From assembly GCA_902799955.1 (NCBI GenBank), contig CADCCQ010000010.1:1-64000 (forward strand): a stretch of DNA of 64,000 nucleotides, given 5' to 3'. This document shows positions 17,048 through 25,764 of this stretch, in pieces (position 1 is the first letter of the stretch; each line of letters starts with the position of its first letter). The translations under genes and the position numbers were made by a program. The stretch is from an uncultured bacterium. GTDB lineage: Bacteria; Verrucomicrobiota; Kiritimatiellia; RFP12; UBA1067. The notes below the pieces were generated by a model. It was not told the DNA's origin. It made no database searches and worked only from the letters and a program-made list of their open reading frames with translations.

Positions 17048-17431
17048 ATGAAAAAAAGAATGCTCTATCTGTTGTCCGCGCTCGTTGTGTGCGCTGGATG
17101 CGTTTCGTACCACACGCCTCCCGAAGATCGCCGCGTTACGGTGTCGCCGGATCTCGGCACATGCGTCTGGGTGACGGATGTGCGACTCACAAAGGCGCAG
17201 TCGCAGCACTACACGCTCCAGGCAAATGTCGCGAACAACACGGATGGCGTGGTGCGCATGGAGTACAAGGTCGTCTGGCTGGATTCCAACGGCGCGGAGA
17301 TTCCGTCCGTCGTCTCCACTTGGCAGCCGATGTCGGCCGCCGTGCGCAACGTGGTGGGCCTCACGGCCACGGCCCCTGCGCCGGAGGCGGTTGACTTCCG
17401 CCTGTACATTCAGGGCGCACAGGGGTATTGA
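17048..17431 (+). CDS. YcfL-family lipoprotein
   Basis: A 127-residue lipoprotein with lipobox VVCAGC (Cys at 17). The mature part is a small beta-sandwich with VTDVRLTKAQSQHYTLQANVANNT and FRLYIQGAQGY, matching the YcfL/DUF1425 group. In Enterobacteria ycfL sits next to lpoB, and here an LpoB-like gene follows after 26 bases, which supports both calls. AAAGGAAG precedes the ATG. The function of YcfL is not known; a part in envelope maintenance is inferred. Confidence 0.75.
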   Translation: MKKRMLYLLSALVVCAGCVSYHTPPEDRRVTVSPDLGTCVWVTDVRLTKAQSQHYTLQANVANNTDGVVRMEYKVVWLDSNGAEIPSVVSTWQPMSAAVRNVVGLTATAPAPEAVDFRLYIQGAQGY

Positions 17432-17457
17432 GATTTGTCAACGAAAGGAAAAGAGAG

Positions 17458-18072
17458 ATGAAAAGAGCAGTCCCAGTCATAATCGCCGCCGCGATCGCGG
17501 CGGCATTCACCGGATGCCGCACGCCCACGACGCGGATCGACATGCACAACGACCACGGCCCGCAGGTTGCGGGACTCGACTACCGCGACCTGCAGGAGGC
17601 GGCATCCGCCACGCTCCAGTCCCTGTTTGCCAGCGGGCGCCTTGACCGCAAGGACGGGCAGGCGTACGTGCTGACCGTCGGCAGGGTCACTAACGACACG
17701 CCGCAGCATTTCGACACGGACACGCTCACCTCGTACATCACCGAGGAGCTGATGAACAGCGGCAAGGTCATGGTGACGTCCGCCATGGCGGCGAGCGCTG
17801 CCAACCGCGACGAGATGGTGCAGGCCGCCCGCTCCGTGCGCGGAGACGCCGAGTTCAACCAGGCGACGGTCGCGAAGACCGGGCAGCTGGTCGCGCCGAC
17901 GCACAGCCTATACGGCAAGATCATCCAGCGCGAGGTCCGCATGGACAACGGGGACAAGCAGATCGAGTACTACTTCCAGCTGCGTGTCACCGAGATCGCG
18001 ACCGGCCTCCAGTGGTGGCAGAAGCAGTACGTAATAGGCAAGCGGGCCGACGCCAAGACGCCGACCTGGTGA
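17458..18072 (+). CDS. lpoB: LpoB-like penicillin-binding protein activator lipoprotein
   Basis: A 204-residue lipoprotein (AAFTGC; lipid on Cys 19). The body shows the LpoB fold signature: a low-complexity linker, then DLQEAASATLQSLFASG and repeated beta-alpha units, including NSGKVMVTSA, ending in YYFQLRVTEIATGLQWWQKQYVIGK. LpoB proteins stand in the outer membrane and activate class A penicillin-binding proteins through the periplasm. No such synthase is in the window. I start at the ATG at 17458, where AAAGGAAAAGAG precedes it; the frame is open 10 codons further upstream. Confidence 0.8.
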   Translation: MKRAVPVIIAAAIAAAFTGCRTPTTRIDMHNDHGPQVAGLDYRDLQEAASATLQSLFASGRLDRKDGQAYVLTVGRVTNDTPQHFDTDTLTSYITEELMNSGKVMVTSAMAASAANRDEMVQAARSVRGDAEFNQATVAKTGQLVAPTHSLYGKIIQREVRMDNGDKQIEYYFQLRVTEIATGLQWWQKQYVIGKRADAKTPTW

Positions 18073-18110
18073 TTCCGCGTATCGTAAACGGACATACCGG
18101 AGGAGACAAT

Positions 18111-19394
18111 ATGAAGAAGGTGATAATGTCGTTCGTCGCGGCCTTGTGCGCGGCGGCGTTCGCGCAGCAGCCTCAGCAGGGAAGCGTGCAGACCGTGGTC
18201 GGCAGCGGACGCAACGCCGACTACCGCACGGCCATCTACGAGGCGCTCGTCCAGGCGGCTTCGCAGGTGCAGGGCGTTTCGCTTCAGGACGCCCGCGACG
18301 CATTCATGGACTCCAGTCTGCAAGCGAAGACCAACAAGGGCGAGAAGACGGACACGAGCGAGGTGCGCGAATCCCTGCGCCAGTCCGTAAGCGCCGTAAC
18401 GAAGGGACGGGTGCTCAATTTCCGCATCACTGCGGAGAAGTACAACGCCGAAATGGCCATGTGGTTCATCGAACTTGAGGCGAAGGTCCCCGGCCAGTAC
18501 ACTGTCGGCCTTCCCGAGAACATGCGTCGGCGTATGACCGTCATGCCGTTCAGGGTCGTGAACACGCCTGTCACCATCGACGGGGTGAAGACCGAATTGG
18601 GCGCGGAGTGCACGGAGCTGGCCGAGAGGCTCAACCAGTATCTGGTGCAGTCCAGGCGCTTTACGATGCTCGACAGGGCCAATCTTGGCCTCGTCGCGGC
18701 GGAACTTGCGCGTCTCAACGACCCCAACGCATTCGCAGGGGATGCGGGGCGGGCGCAGCAGCTGCTGGTAACCGACTACCTCGTCACCGGGACGGTGAAG
18801 TTCTTCGAGCGTCCGGCCGCAAGTACCAATCCGTATACGGGGACGGTAACGGCCGGTGACGGTCCCGCCATAGAGGTCAACTACCGCGTCATACTTGCGC
18901 CGACGGCGCAGCTCAAGTGGGCCGGGTCGGTCGTGGTCCCGTACTCCCAATGCGCCTCCGGTTCGCCGGATGCCATGCTGGGCTCTGCATACGCGGCCGC
19001 CGCGATGCGCGTGGGCTCAGAGGTCGTGGAAAGCATATATCCGATGCGCGTCACAGGGAGGACGACGTACGAGTTGATTATCAATCAGGGCGGCGTGACC
19101 GTCGAAGAGGGCGGCGTCTACGATGTGATGCGCGCGGGGGAGACCGTCATGGATGTCGTTAGCGGCGAGCCGCTGGGATCGCCCGAGGAGATGGTTGCGC
19201 GAATCCGCGTCACCCGCGTCGACCCGAAGATGAGCTATGCGGTTGTCGTTGAGGGGACTCCGATTGACAAGATCGAGGTGGGTTCGATTGTTCGTGAACC
19301 GCGCGTTGGCGCGTTTGCCGCGCCACAGCCAGGCGCGACGTCGCCGGTGCAAGTTTCGCCGACGGGAACGGTCACTACCCCTTGGAAGAGGTGA
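18111..19394 (+). CDS. CsgG-like outer-membrane assembly protein
   Basis: 427 residues with a signal peptide (1-19). The N-terminal domain (about 25-140, GSGRNADYRTAIYEALVQAA) resembles the FlgT-like/LPP20-type fold often placed before CsgG domains. The second part (about 145-330) has CsgG-like elements: MTVMPFRVVNTPV, ERLNQYLVQSRRFTMLDR, QQLLVTDYLVTGTVKFFE. CsgG proteins form secretion or assembly pores for curli-like fibres, but many relatives only bind penicillin-binding-protein partners, and no curli genes are here. GGAGGAGACA stands before the ATG. It follows lpoB by 38 bases. Confidence 0.7.
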   Translation: MKKVIMSFVAALCAAAFAQQPQQGSVQTVVGSGRNADYRTAIYEALVQAASQVQGVSLQDARDAFMDSSLQAKTNKGEKTDTSEVRESLRQSVSAVTKGRVLNFRITAEKYNAEMAMWFIELEAKVPGQYTVGLPENMRRRMTVMPFRVVNTPVTIDGVKTELGAECTELAERLNQYLVQSRRFTMLDRANLGLVAAELARLNDPNAFAGDAGRAQQLLVTDYLVTGTVKFFERPAASTNPYTGTVTAGDGPAIEVNYRVILAPTAQLKWAGSVVVPYSQCASGSPDAMLGSAYAAAAMRVGSEVVESIYPMRVTGRTTYELIINQGGVTVEEGGVYDVMRAGETVMDVVSGEPLGSPEEMVARIRVTRVDPKMSYAVVVEGTPIDKIEVGSIVREPRVGAFAAPQPGATSPVQVSPTGTVTTPWKR

Positions 19395-19478
19395 CGGAAG
19401 ACATCGGCACGGATCCCGGCCGACAGCACTGTAGAAAGAAAAGCAACAAAGCAACGAAAACCCAAAAGGAGAAAACAA

Positions 19479-21179
19479 ATGGCAATGAAGACAATGAAGT
19501 TCGCCCTGGCGGCCACCGCCGCTCTTGGCGCGGGCGCCGTGATGGCGCAGGAGTTTGGAAAGGCTTCCCCCGAGGCGGTGGCTGCAGAAGTGGTAGTTCA
19601 GCAGCCCAACGGGGCGATTGCGCAGGACCAGGCTCAGAAAGACGCAGAGACGTCGGCGGCACAGTTCTCCGACAAGCCGGAAGACGTTCTGGCGGAGTAC
19701 ATGAGAACAAAGAAGATCCAGCCTTATGACAAGAAGACGGGGCGCATTGTCGTGCAGTCCACGGTGACGTTCGGCGTGCGCAATCCAGAGGTCTCGACCG
19801 ATTTCATAGAGGAGCGCAATGCCAGGTCCATGGAACTCCTCCTGAACGCCAAGGGCGAGATAGTTAAGTCGATCTGCTCCAGCATGAGCGCTGAACGACT
19901 GCTTGAGCTTCCGGCGAATCCGATTCGCAAGCAGCTGGCGAAGGAGGAGAAGGAGATCAGGAGGCACGTTGAAGACGTCAAGAAGCAACTCGACGAGGCA
20001 GGCGTTGCATTTGACGATGCAAAGCTGGACACTAAGTCGCTTTCCGCTCCTGAACTCATGGCCGCCGTGGCCGATGTCTACAAGGGGGATTATGCCGCCA
20101 AGCTGGACGCCGGGAAAAAGGCGAAACTGGAGGCGGCAAGGAACGACTACAATTCGCTCAAGGCGGAATACGACGCGCTGCTGAAGAAGGCGGAGATGGT
20201 GCAGGGCCAGTTCAAGGACAGCGTCAGGAAAAGCACTCGATCCTCGATCAGCCTATCGGCGGATATGCAGATACACGGATGTTCCATTCTTGAGCAGTGC
20301 GAGGGAGCGTTCATCCAGAACGGGAAATGGATGTACCAGATATCTGCGCTCTATTCCTGGAGCGACGAATCGCAGAAGGCCGCGTCGGCGATACTTGACG
20401 CCAAGCCGGTAAAGTTCGCCAAGCACGGCAAGAAGACCATCACGGAATGGGTCGACAATCTTGCGAAGAACAAGGCTCTCACATATTGGACGGGACCGCG
20501 TACGTATATCGACAAGAACGGCGACATGTGGTACCTTGGAATATACGCCACACCTGTCTACGAGGACGCAATAACGGATGAAAAGGCCCAGAAAGCCGCC
20601 GCCTTGCGTGCCAGGGCGGAGGTTGGCTACGCCCTGTATGCGCAGCTGACCACGACAAACGCCCTGGAGGAGACTCAGATAGACTTTGACGTCGATGGAG
20701 CCACCATTACGAAGAAGCTCTCGGACTACAACGAGAAGACCATGGAGAAGTTCTCTGATCTGACGCTCTTTGGACTTGGAAAGATTGGCCCTACCTACAA
20801 TCTCAAGCACGATTCCGGACATGACATCCATGTCGTCGTGTACGGAATAAACGCATCAAACGCCCGGTCTATGAAGTCCATTCAGGATGCTGCGCACAAG
20901 CTCGGCATCAAGATCAACACGGCGCAGCAAGTCGAATGGGGCCGTCAGGAACAGATGAGACGGCTTACGGAGATGTCCCGCGACAACGACGCCGCGCGTG
21001 GAGCTGGCGCACAGCAGGCGCTTGGAGAGGCGGCGGACGCGCTCTTGCCGAAGAAGGAGGCGCCTAAGCCCCGGGTGACGCCGCCTGTGCCTCCTAAAGT
21101 CGTTCCCCCTGCTCCCGAGCCGCAACGCAAGGGACTGAGACCTGGCGTGAAGTTCATACAGTCCACTGACGACTACTGA
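19479..21179 (+). CDS. Secreted protein of unknown function with coiled-coil segment (family A, first copy)
   Basis: 566 residues, signal peptide 1-23. A domain starting at about 65 (DVLAEYMRTKKIQPYDKK) is also visible in the gene at 22513, so the two are distant paralogs. Residues 150-240 are charged and helical (KQLAKEEKEIRRHVEDVKKQ), consistent with a coiled coil. The tail is proline-rich (about 515-550). It may match a family labelled DUF6844 in Kiritimatiellota, but that is from memory and unchecked. AAAAGGAG precedes the ATG. It lies inside the envelope run and probably works at the cell surface or in the periplasm. Confidence 0.65.
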   Translation: MAMKTMKFALAATAALGAGAVMAQEFGKASPEAVAAEVVVQQPNGAIAQDQAQKDAETSAAQFSDKPEDVLAEYMRTKKIQPYDKKTGRIVVQSTVTFGVRNPEVSTDFIEERNARSMELLLNAKGEIVKSICSSMSAERLLELPANPIRKQLAKEEKEIRRHVEDVKKQLDEAGVAFDDAKLDTKSLSAPELMAAVADVYKGDYAAKLDAGKKAKLEAARNDYNSLKAEYDALLKKAEMVQGQFKDSVRKSTRSSISLSADMQIHGCSILEQCEGAFIQNGKWMYQISALYSWSDESQKAASAILDAKPVKFAKHGKKTITEWVDNLAKNKALTYWTGPRTYIDKNGDMWYLGIYATPVYEDAITDEKAQKAAALRARAEVGYALYAQLTTTNALEETQIDFDVDGATITKKLSDYNEKTMEKFSDLTLFGLGKIGPTYNLKHDSGHDIHVVVYGINASNARSMKSIQDAAHKLGIKINTAQQVEWGRQEQMRRLTEMSRDNDAARGAGAQQALGEAADALLPKKEAPKPRVTPPVPPKVVPPAPEPQRKGLRPGVKFIQSTDDY

Positions 21180-21181
21180 TC

Positions 21182-22516
21182 ATGGTGCGCCTCTTCACAC
21201 TTGCGGCCGTCGCCGGCGCAACCTGTGGCGTATATGCCTTTTCGTATGAAGAGGCGCGTTTGCTCTACGTCAAAAACCTCACAGAGTCGCCGCCCTCCAT
21301 CCAGGAGTGCGGCGACTATGTGTTCGTCATACAGGAGGGGCGCATCGACTATGATGATCCGTCGGGAATAAAGGCTACCGTCCTGAAGGGACAGCTAGAG
21401 GCGATTGAGAAGTATGTTGGCAAGAGCGCAGGAGGGGTCGATTCGCCTTTCCCGAAGGGGCTTACGGAGAAGCTTCTGCCTCTTGTTTCCTTCAGGATAC
21501 CTGAATGCAAGTCCTGGAAAGTAGACGAATTGCGGATGGTCGGGAAGTTTCGGCATGTAAGCGCATTCGAGGCCGCTCCATTGCGCGAGGCGCGCAAGCA
21601 GGCGTCTTCTGGTCGTCCGACAAGTCTGTCAAATGGCGAATGGGCGGATTTGATAGCGGAGAAGATCAAGACTTGCGAAAGGGAACGTGACAAGGATGCG
21701 CTATGGGCGGAACTTGGAGCGGCGCCCGTACTTGTCTCGCGGCTGGGGGGAGTTCGCTGGCTGGTGGACCGTGTTGATGGAATTGCGCTTTGCGATGCCA
21801 TCGCCAGCTGGCGTCCTGAATCGACTGCCAAGGAATGCCATGCCATTCTCAGGCTGAACCCCGCTTTCCCGCAGGCGCATGTCAGGCTTGCCTCGCTGGC
21901 GGAAGGCGAAGGGGACTTGATTGCCGCGTTGAGCCGTCAATTCAAGGGCGCGTTGCCGGCGCCGCGCCAAGAGGCCGTCTCTGCCGTGGCCGTCAGGATC
22001 GCGGAACGTTATGCGTCGTCGGCATGGACGGAGTATGCGGCGCTCTATGCGCGCGTCTTGAAGGAGTCCACGTTGGCGCCGGAAGGCTCTTCCTCGATGT
22101 GGAGGTATCTGGTGCATTCTTTCGGCCATCTAGGTCCGCTGGCTGCCGCGCCGGCGGAAGCCGCGCAGGCATCGTCTCTTTTCAAAGACGGTCGAGTTCT
22201 TTTTGCGGAGGGAAGGGAATTGGAAAGGCTGACCGACCTTTTCAGGAAGTCAATTGAGATGGATCCGTCGTCATCCGACCGGTGGCGTTACTATGCCGCG
22301 GCCCTTCGCGAGGCCGGCAGGCATGTCGATGCCGTAGTGGTGTACAACCAGGTCCTTTCAATGAATCCCAAAGACGAGCTGGCGATTGCTGATGTGGGTG
22401 TGTTATACGGCAAACTTGGATATAACGAGTTGGCCAAAGGGTGCGCATGGTATGTGTTGGCGACGTCGTCCGATGCTGATGCGCGCAGAAAAGCTGAACA
22501 GGTCCTTGCGAAATGA
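21182..22516 (+). CDS. Secreted TPR-containing protein
   Basis: 444 residues with a signal peptide (1-19). The C-terminal third carries tetratricopeptide units (SSDRWRYYAAALREAGRHVDAVVVYNQVLSMNPKDELAIADVGVLYGKLG, with the N-terminal half of the sequence unrecognised). It begins two bases after the preceding stop and overlaps the next gene by ATGA, so it is translated together with its neighbours. TPR units bind proteins, so a scaffold role between the two related family A proteins is possible, but this is inference only. Confidence 0.65.
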   Translation: MVRLFTLAAVAGATCGVYAFSYEEARLLYVKNLTESPPSIQECGDYVFVIQEGRIDYDDPSGIKATVLKGQLEAIEKYVGKSAGGVDSPFPKGLTEKLLPLVSFRIPECKSWKVDELRMVGKFRHVSAFEAAPLREARKQASSGRPTSLSNGEWADLIAEKIKTCERERDKDALWAELGAAPVLVSRLGGVRWLVDRVDGIALCDAIASWRPESTAKECHAILRLNPAFPQAHVRLASLAEGEGDLIAALSRQFKGALPAPRQEAVSAVAVRIAERYASSAWTEYAALYARVLKESTLAPEGSSSMWRYLVHSFGHLGPLAAAPAEAAQASSLFKDGRVLFAEGRELERLTDLFRKSIEMDPSSSDRWRYYAAALREAGRHVDAVVVYNQVLSMNPKDELAIADVGVLYGKLGYNELAKGCAWYVLATSSDADARRKAEQVLAK

Positions 22517-23568
22517 ATCGATTTGTCGGAACAGTCTGCCTTGCCGTGCTGTGCAGCGTGGCATCCCGCGTGTCGGCGGATGTGGCGGAAGATCTCGTGA
22601 TGGCCTATCTGCATGAGCGGGGGATCGCCTTGGGATGCAATTCGCAAGCAGGCGAGATAGTGGCGATTGGCCGCGCGCATTGCCTGCCTGGTTCGCCTGG
22701 CGGTGATTTCGCGTCATTGCGCGACAAATGCCACAAGATTGCCTCGCTCAAGGCTCGGTCGGAAATACTGCAGTCGATTCTTGTAACCTCATCCGCGGCG
22801 CGGGAAGCCGGACTTGGGCATGACGGGGTCGTCGGCGAGCGCACCGCCGCTTCGGCTTGCAGGGCTTTTTCCGAAAGACGACTTTCAGGCTGGTGGGTTC
22901 TCGTTTCGCGCGAACACGTGGAAGGGGGCGGGCTCTCTGTTTGCGTTGCGGTCGCGTGGAGCCCGTCCAGCGAGCGCCGGTTTTGCGATCTCAAGGCCAG
23001 GCGTCTTGTGCCGGCCGGGGACTGGAAAGATGAATTGCTTGCCTACATCAAGGGGCAGGATCTGACCTCCTGGGCGGACGTCCGGCTTTTTGTGGACTCT
23101 GCCGGGTTCCCCCATCTTATGGGGATAGGCACTGCAGACTGGGAGGGACATCCTTCTTTTCGAAACGCGGCGCTGCGGCGTGCCGACATGTTGGCGCAGA
23201 AGAATCTGCTCCTCGGGCTGTATGGCGACTCTGCTGTCATGGAGGCGGCTGGCAAGCGGAGACGAGACGCCAGCTCCGGCTCGGCAACCAGTGCAGAGTT
23301 GTCAGATTTCTATGAATCGTTGTCTGAGGTCGGAGTCACGATGCCATTGCCAGAGGGGTGCAGGCCAATTTACATGACCGAGACCGACGTCGGGGGAAAT
23401 GGTCGGAGGAAAGTGCTTTCCGTCTTTAGTTACGAGCCGTCGGTCGTTGCCAGTGCAGGCGGGGCAGGTGTCGGCAAGGGAGGCCGGGGTACTGCTTCTG
23501 AGACAAGTCCATCAGGCGTCATGATCTTCAACCCAAACACCGGCAAGTTCGAGGGGAGGGCGCCATGA
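22513..23568 (+). CDS. Secreted protein of unknown function (family A, second copy)
   Basis: 351 residues with a signal peptide (1-22). The beginning of the mature protein, EDLVMAYLHERGIALGCNSQAGEIVAIGRA, aligns with the corresponding segment of the 19479 gene, and both continue with a run of Ser/Lys-rich 'ARSEIL' type helices, so they appear to be one family. The middle (about 130-300) has no feature I recognise. It overlaps the TPR gene by four bases. A 129-base gap with two hairpins (GTCCCG/CGGGAC near 23598 and TTGCGAGAAGAT/ATCTTCGCAA near 23642) separates it from the next gene. Confidence 0.6.
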   Translation: MNRFVGTVCLAVLCSVASRVSADVAEDLVMAYLHERGIALGCNSQAGEIVAIGRAHCLPGSPGGDFASLRDKCHKIASLKARSEILQSILVTSSAAREAGLGHDGVVGERTAASACRAFSERRLSGWWVLVSREHVEGGGLSVCVAVAWSPSSERRFCDLKARRLVPAGDWKDELLAYIKGQDLTSWADVRLFVDSAGFPHLMGIGTADWEGHPSFRNAALRRADMLAQKNLLLGLYGDSAVMEAAGKRRRDASSGSATSAELSDFYESLSEVGVTMPLPEGCRPIYMTETDVGGNGRRKVLSVFSYEPSVVASAGGAGVGKGGRGTASETSPSGVMIFNPNTGKFEGRAP

Positions 23569-23697
23569 CGCGGATGCAAAAGACAGTCTGTCGCCGTCCC
23601 GTGCGCGGGCGGGACCGTCCGGGCTACGAAGGGATTTCGCGTTGCGAGAAGATCGTTACGAAATCTTCGCAATGCATTTGACAACTAGAAAGGAGAA

Positions 23698-24231
23698 ATG
23701 AAGATGAAGAAGATCACTATGATGGCGGCGATTGCCGCGGCGATGGCGGCCACGGCGCAGCCGGTCACGCCCGAGACGGGCGTTGCGAACGACCACACCG
23801 GAACCGCAGGGGGCGCCACGGGCGTGGTGTTCGTCCCGCGCTCGGCGGAGACCGGATACGGCTACGACGACGGCGTGACCGTCATCGGGTTCACGTTCCT
23901 CCCTTGGGCGGCGCCGAACTCCTCGTGGGACGTCACGGGCGTGCGCATGAACCTCGGCTGGGGCGCGTACCGCGACACGGCGGCGTTCGACTTCGGAGTG
24001 TTCTCCGCGAGCCGCAGCGCAAGCGGGCTCTTCGTCAACGTCTTCGGGAACTACACGGCGTCCGGCGCGGCGGGCTGGCAGACGGGGCTCGTCAACGTGG
24101 TCGGCGACCAGATGCGCGGACTCCAGGTCGGCCTCGTGAACTACGCGGAACGGCTGAGCGGCGTGCAGATCGGCCTGCTGAACTTCGCGCGTTCGCAGCA
24201 TTTCTTCCCGATCATCAACATAGCCTGGTAA
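23698..24231 (+). CDS. LA_2272-type surface repeat protein
   Basis: 177 residues with a signal peptide (1-20). The C-terminal half is a run of short repeats of the form 'GLQVGLVNYAERLSGVQIGLLNFA', the pattern of the LA_2272 surface repeat family. The protein probably forms a repetitive beta structure at the outer surface. A paralog lies at 43839. GAAAGGAGAAATG is a good ribosome site, and the start is at 23698 (MKMKK). It belongs to the envelope run, 130 bases after the preceding gene. Confidence 0.7.
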   Translation: MKMKKITMMAAIAAAMAATAQPVTPETGVANDHTGTAGGATGVVFVPRSAETGYGYDDGVTVIGFTFLPWAAPNSSWDVTGVRMNLGWGAYRDTAAFDFGVFSASRSASGLFVNVFGNYTASGAAGWQTGLVNVVGDQMRGLQVGLVNYAERLSGVQIGLLNFARSQHFFPIINIAW

Positions 24232-24241
24232 GGTCTTGCCG

Positions 24242-25687
24242 ATGAAGGCCTGGGGAATCTCCGCGGCGGCGCTCGCGCTTGCGTGCGCAACCGGGTGCCG
24301 CACTGTGAAGGAGGTGATGGACGACTACGAGGTCGCCATCACGACCGGCGACTACGCCAAGCCGATTGCCGAGACGTCGGAGCTGGCGGGGGAGAGCGGC
24401 GACACGCAGCTGCTGTGGCAGCTCCTCGCCGGCTCCGCCATGTACATGGCCGACGACAAGGCTGGCGCCCGTCAGATGTTCGACGCGGCGGAGGCGTCCT
24501 TCGCCAGGAACGACACCACCTCGGTGTTCGCCCAGGGCGCCGAGGGGGCGTTCGCGATGATGACGAACGACCGGGTGTTCTCGTACGACGGCGGCGGACA
24601 GGACCGCATATTCACCTGCCTGTACAAGTCGATCGACATGATGGCCTCCGGGGACGTCGCCGGCGCGCGCGTGGAGCTCAACCGCGCGTCGCGATACCAG
24701 GCGAACTGGCTGTACGACCGCCGAAGGGACGTCGACGCCGCCGCAAAGAAGATGGAGGCGGACGCCAACGCATACGCAAAGCGGGAGAAGGCGGCGTCGC
24801 AGGGCAATCGTTCGCAGCATGTGGCAAAGGCGATGAGGGACTCGTCCTTCGGAGCCAGCATCAGGGCGAAGTGCAACTTCGACCCCGCGACGTCCGGCGA
24901 CCTGAGCATCCTCGCGCCCAAGGACTACATGAACGTCTACGCCACGCACCTGACGGGGGTGTTCCGGTGGCTGAACGGCGACGGCGACATGAACCACCTC
25001 CGCGACGCCGCGGCGCTGGCGCCCGGCTGCGCGGTGGCCGTGCGCGACTACCAGGAGCAGGCCCGCGGCGGCCGCCCGTCAAACCAGGTCTGGATATACG
25101 TCGAGGACGGCCTGTGCCCGTGCCGCGAGGAATGGCGGCTGGACCTGCCTCTGATCCTTATCCCGTACCTGAACAGATACATAATGTACGCCGGGATGGC
25201 GCTGCCGTATCTGCGCTACCGCACGCAGGGCGCGATCTCATGGTCGGTGCAGACCCCCGTGGGGATCGTGCAGATGGAGCAGCTGGCGAACGTCGATGCC
25301 TTGATGAAGACCGAATACGACGTCTACATGCGCGGAGCGCTGGCCCGCGAGATAACGCGTGTCATAGTCAAGGCCAGCGCCCAGGTGGCCCTCGGAGTGA
25401 CGGCGGAGAACGTGTCCGACGATTACACCAAGATCGCCCTCAAGGCCTCGCAGATAGGCGCGGCGGCATGGGCGGCGTCGGTGACGGCGGCGGATATGCG
25501 CTGCTGGACGGCTCTTCCAAAGACAGTCAAGGTGGCTCGCGTGGACCGCCCGGACAACGGGCACCTGGAGGTGGTCGCCGACGCGCAGCGCATCCAGCTG
25601 GACATCCCGGCCGGCAATGCGATTGTGTTCATCCGCAAGCCCGGCCCCTCTGCGATGCCGGTGGTAAAGGTGGCGACGTTTCGGTAA
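24242..25687 (+). CDS. COG3014-like lipoprotein
   Basis: 481 residues; the N-terminal signal ends in LACATGC (lipid on Cys about 20). The helical body has TPR-like pairs (ETSELAGESGDTQLLWQLLAGSAMY; DMMASGDVAGARVELNRAS) and a C-terminal domain ending in HLEVVADAQRIQLDIPAGNAIVFIRKP. This matches what I recall of the COG3014 proteins that stand beside lpoB and ycfL in Proteobacteria. I use the ATG at 24242 because TAAGG is eight bases before it; an upstream TTG has no proper spacing. The exact role is unknown; peptidoglycan synthesis or lipoprotein traffic is inferred from context. Confidence 0.65.
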   Translation: MKAWGISAAALALACATGCRTVKEVMDDYEVAITTGDYAKPIAETSELAGESGDTQLLWQLLAGSAMYMADDKAGARQMFDAAEASFARNDTTSVFAQGAEGAFAMMTNDRVFSYDGGGQDRIFTCLYKSIDMMASGDVAGARVELNRASRYQANWLYDRRRDVDAAAKKMEADANAYAKREKAASQGNRSQHVAKAMRDSSFGASIRAKCNFDPATSGDLSILAPKDYMNVYATHLTGVFRWLNGDGDMNHLRDAAALAPGCAVAVRDYQEQARGGRPSNQVWIYVEDGLCPCREEWRLDLPLILIPYLNRYIMYAGMALPYLRYRTQGAISWSVQTPVGIVQMEQLANVDALMKTEYDVYMRGALAREITRVIVKASAQVALGVTAENVSDDYTKIALKASQIGAAAWAASVTAADMRCWTALPKTVKVARVDRPDNGHLEVVADAQRIQLDIPAGNAIVFIRKPGPSAMPVVKVATFR

Positions 25688-25764
25688 GTCTTGTGATTTC
25701 CTTCGCGGCGTGCCTTTGACGGAATGCGTTGTTGAATCATCATGGCGAAAAATGAGAAAGACTG

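Noticed and set aside
23598-23670. Terminator inside the envelope run
   Set aside because: The stems GTCCCG/CGGGAC and GAAGAT/ATCTTC lack a T-run, and the downstream genes continue on the same strand. It may be an mRNA processing or pausing site; I left it as a note only.
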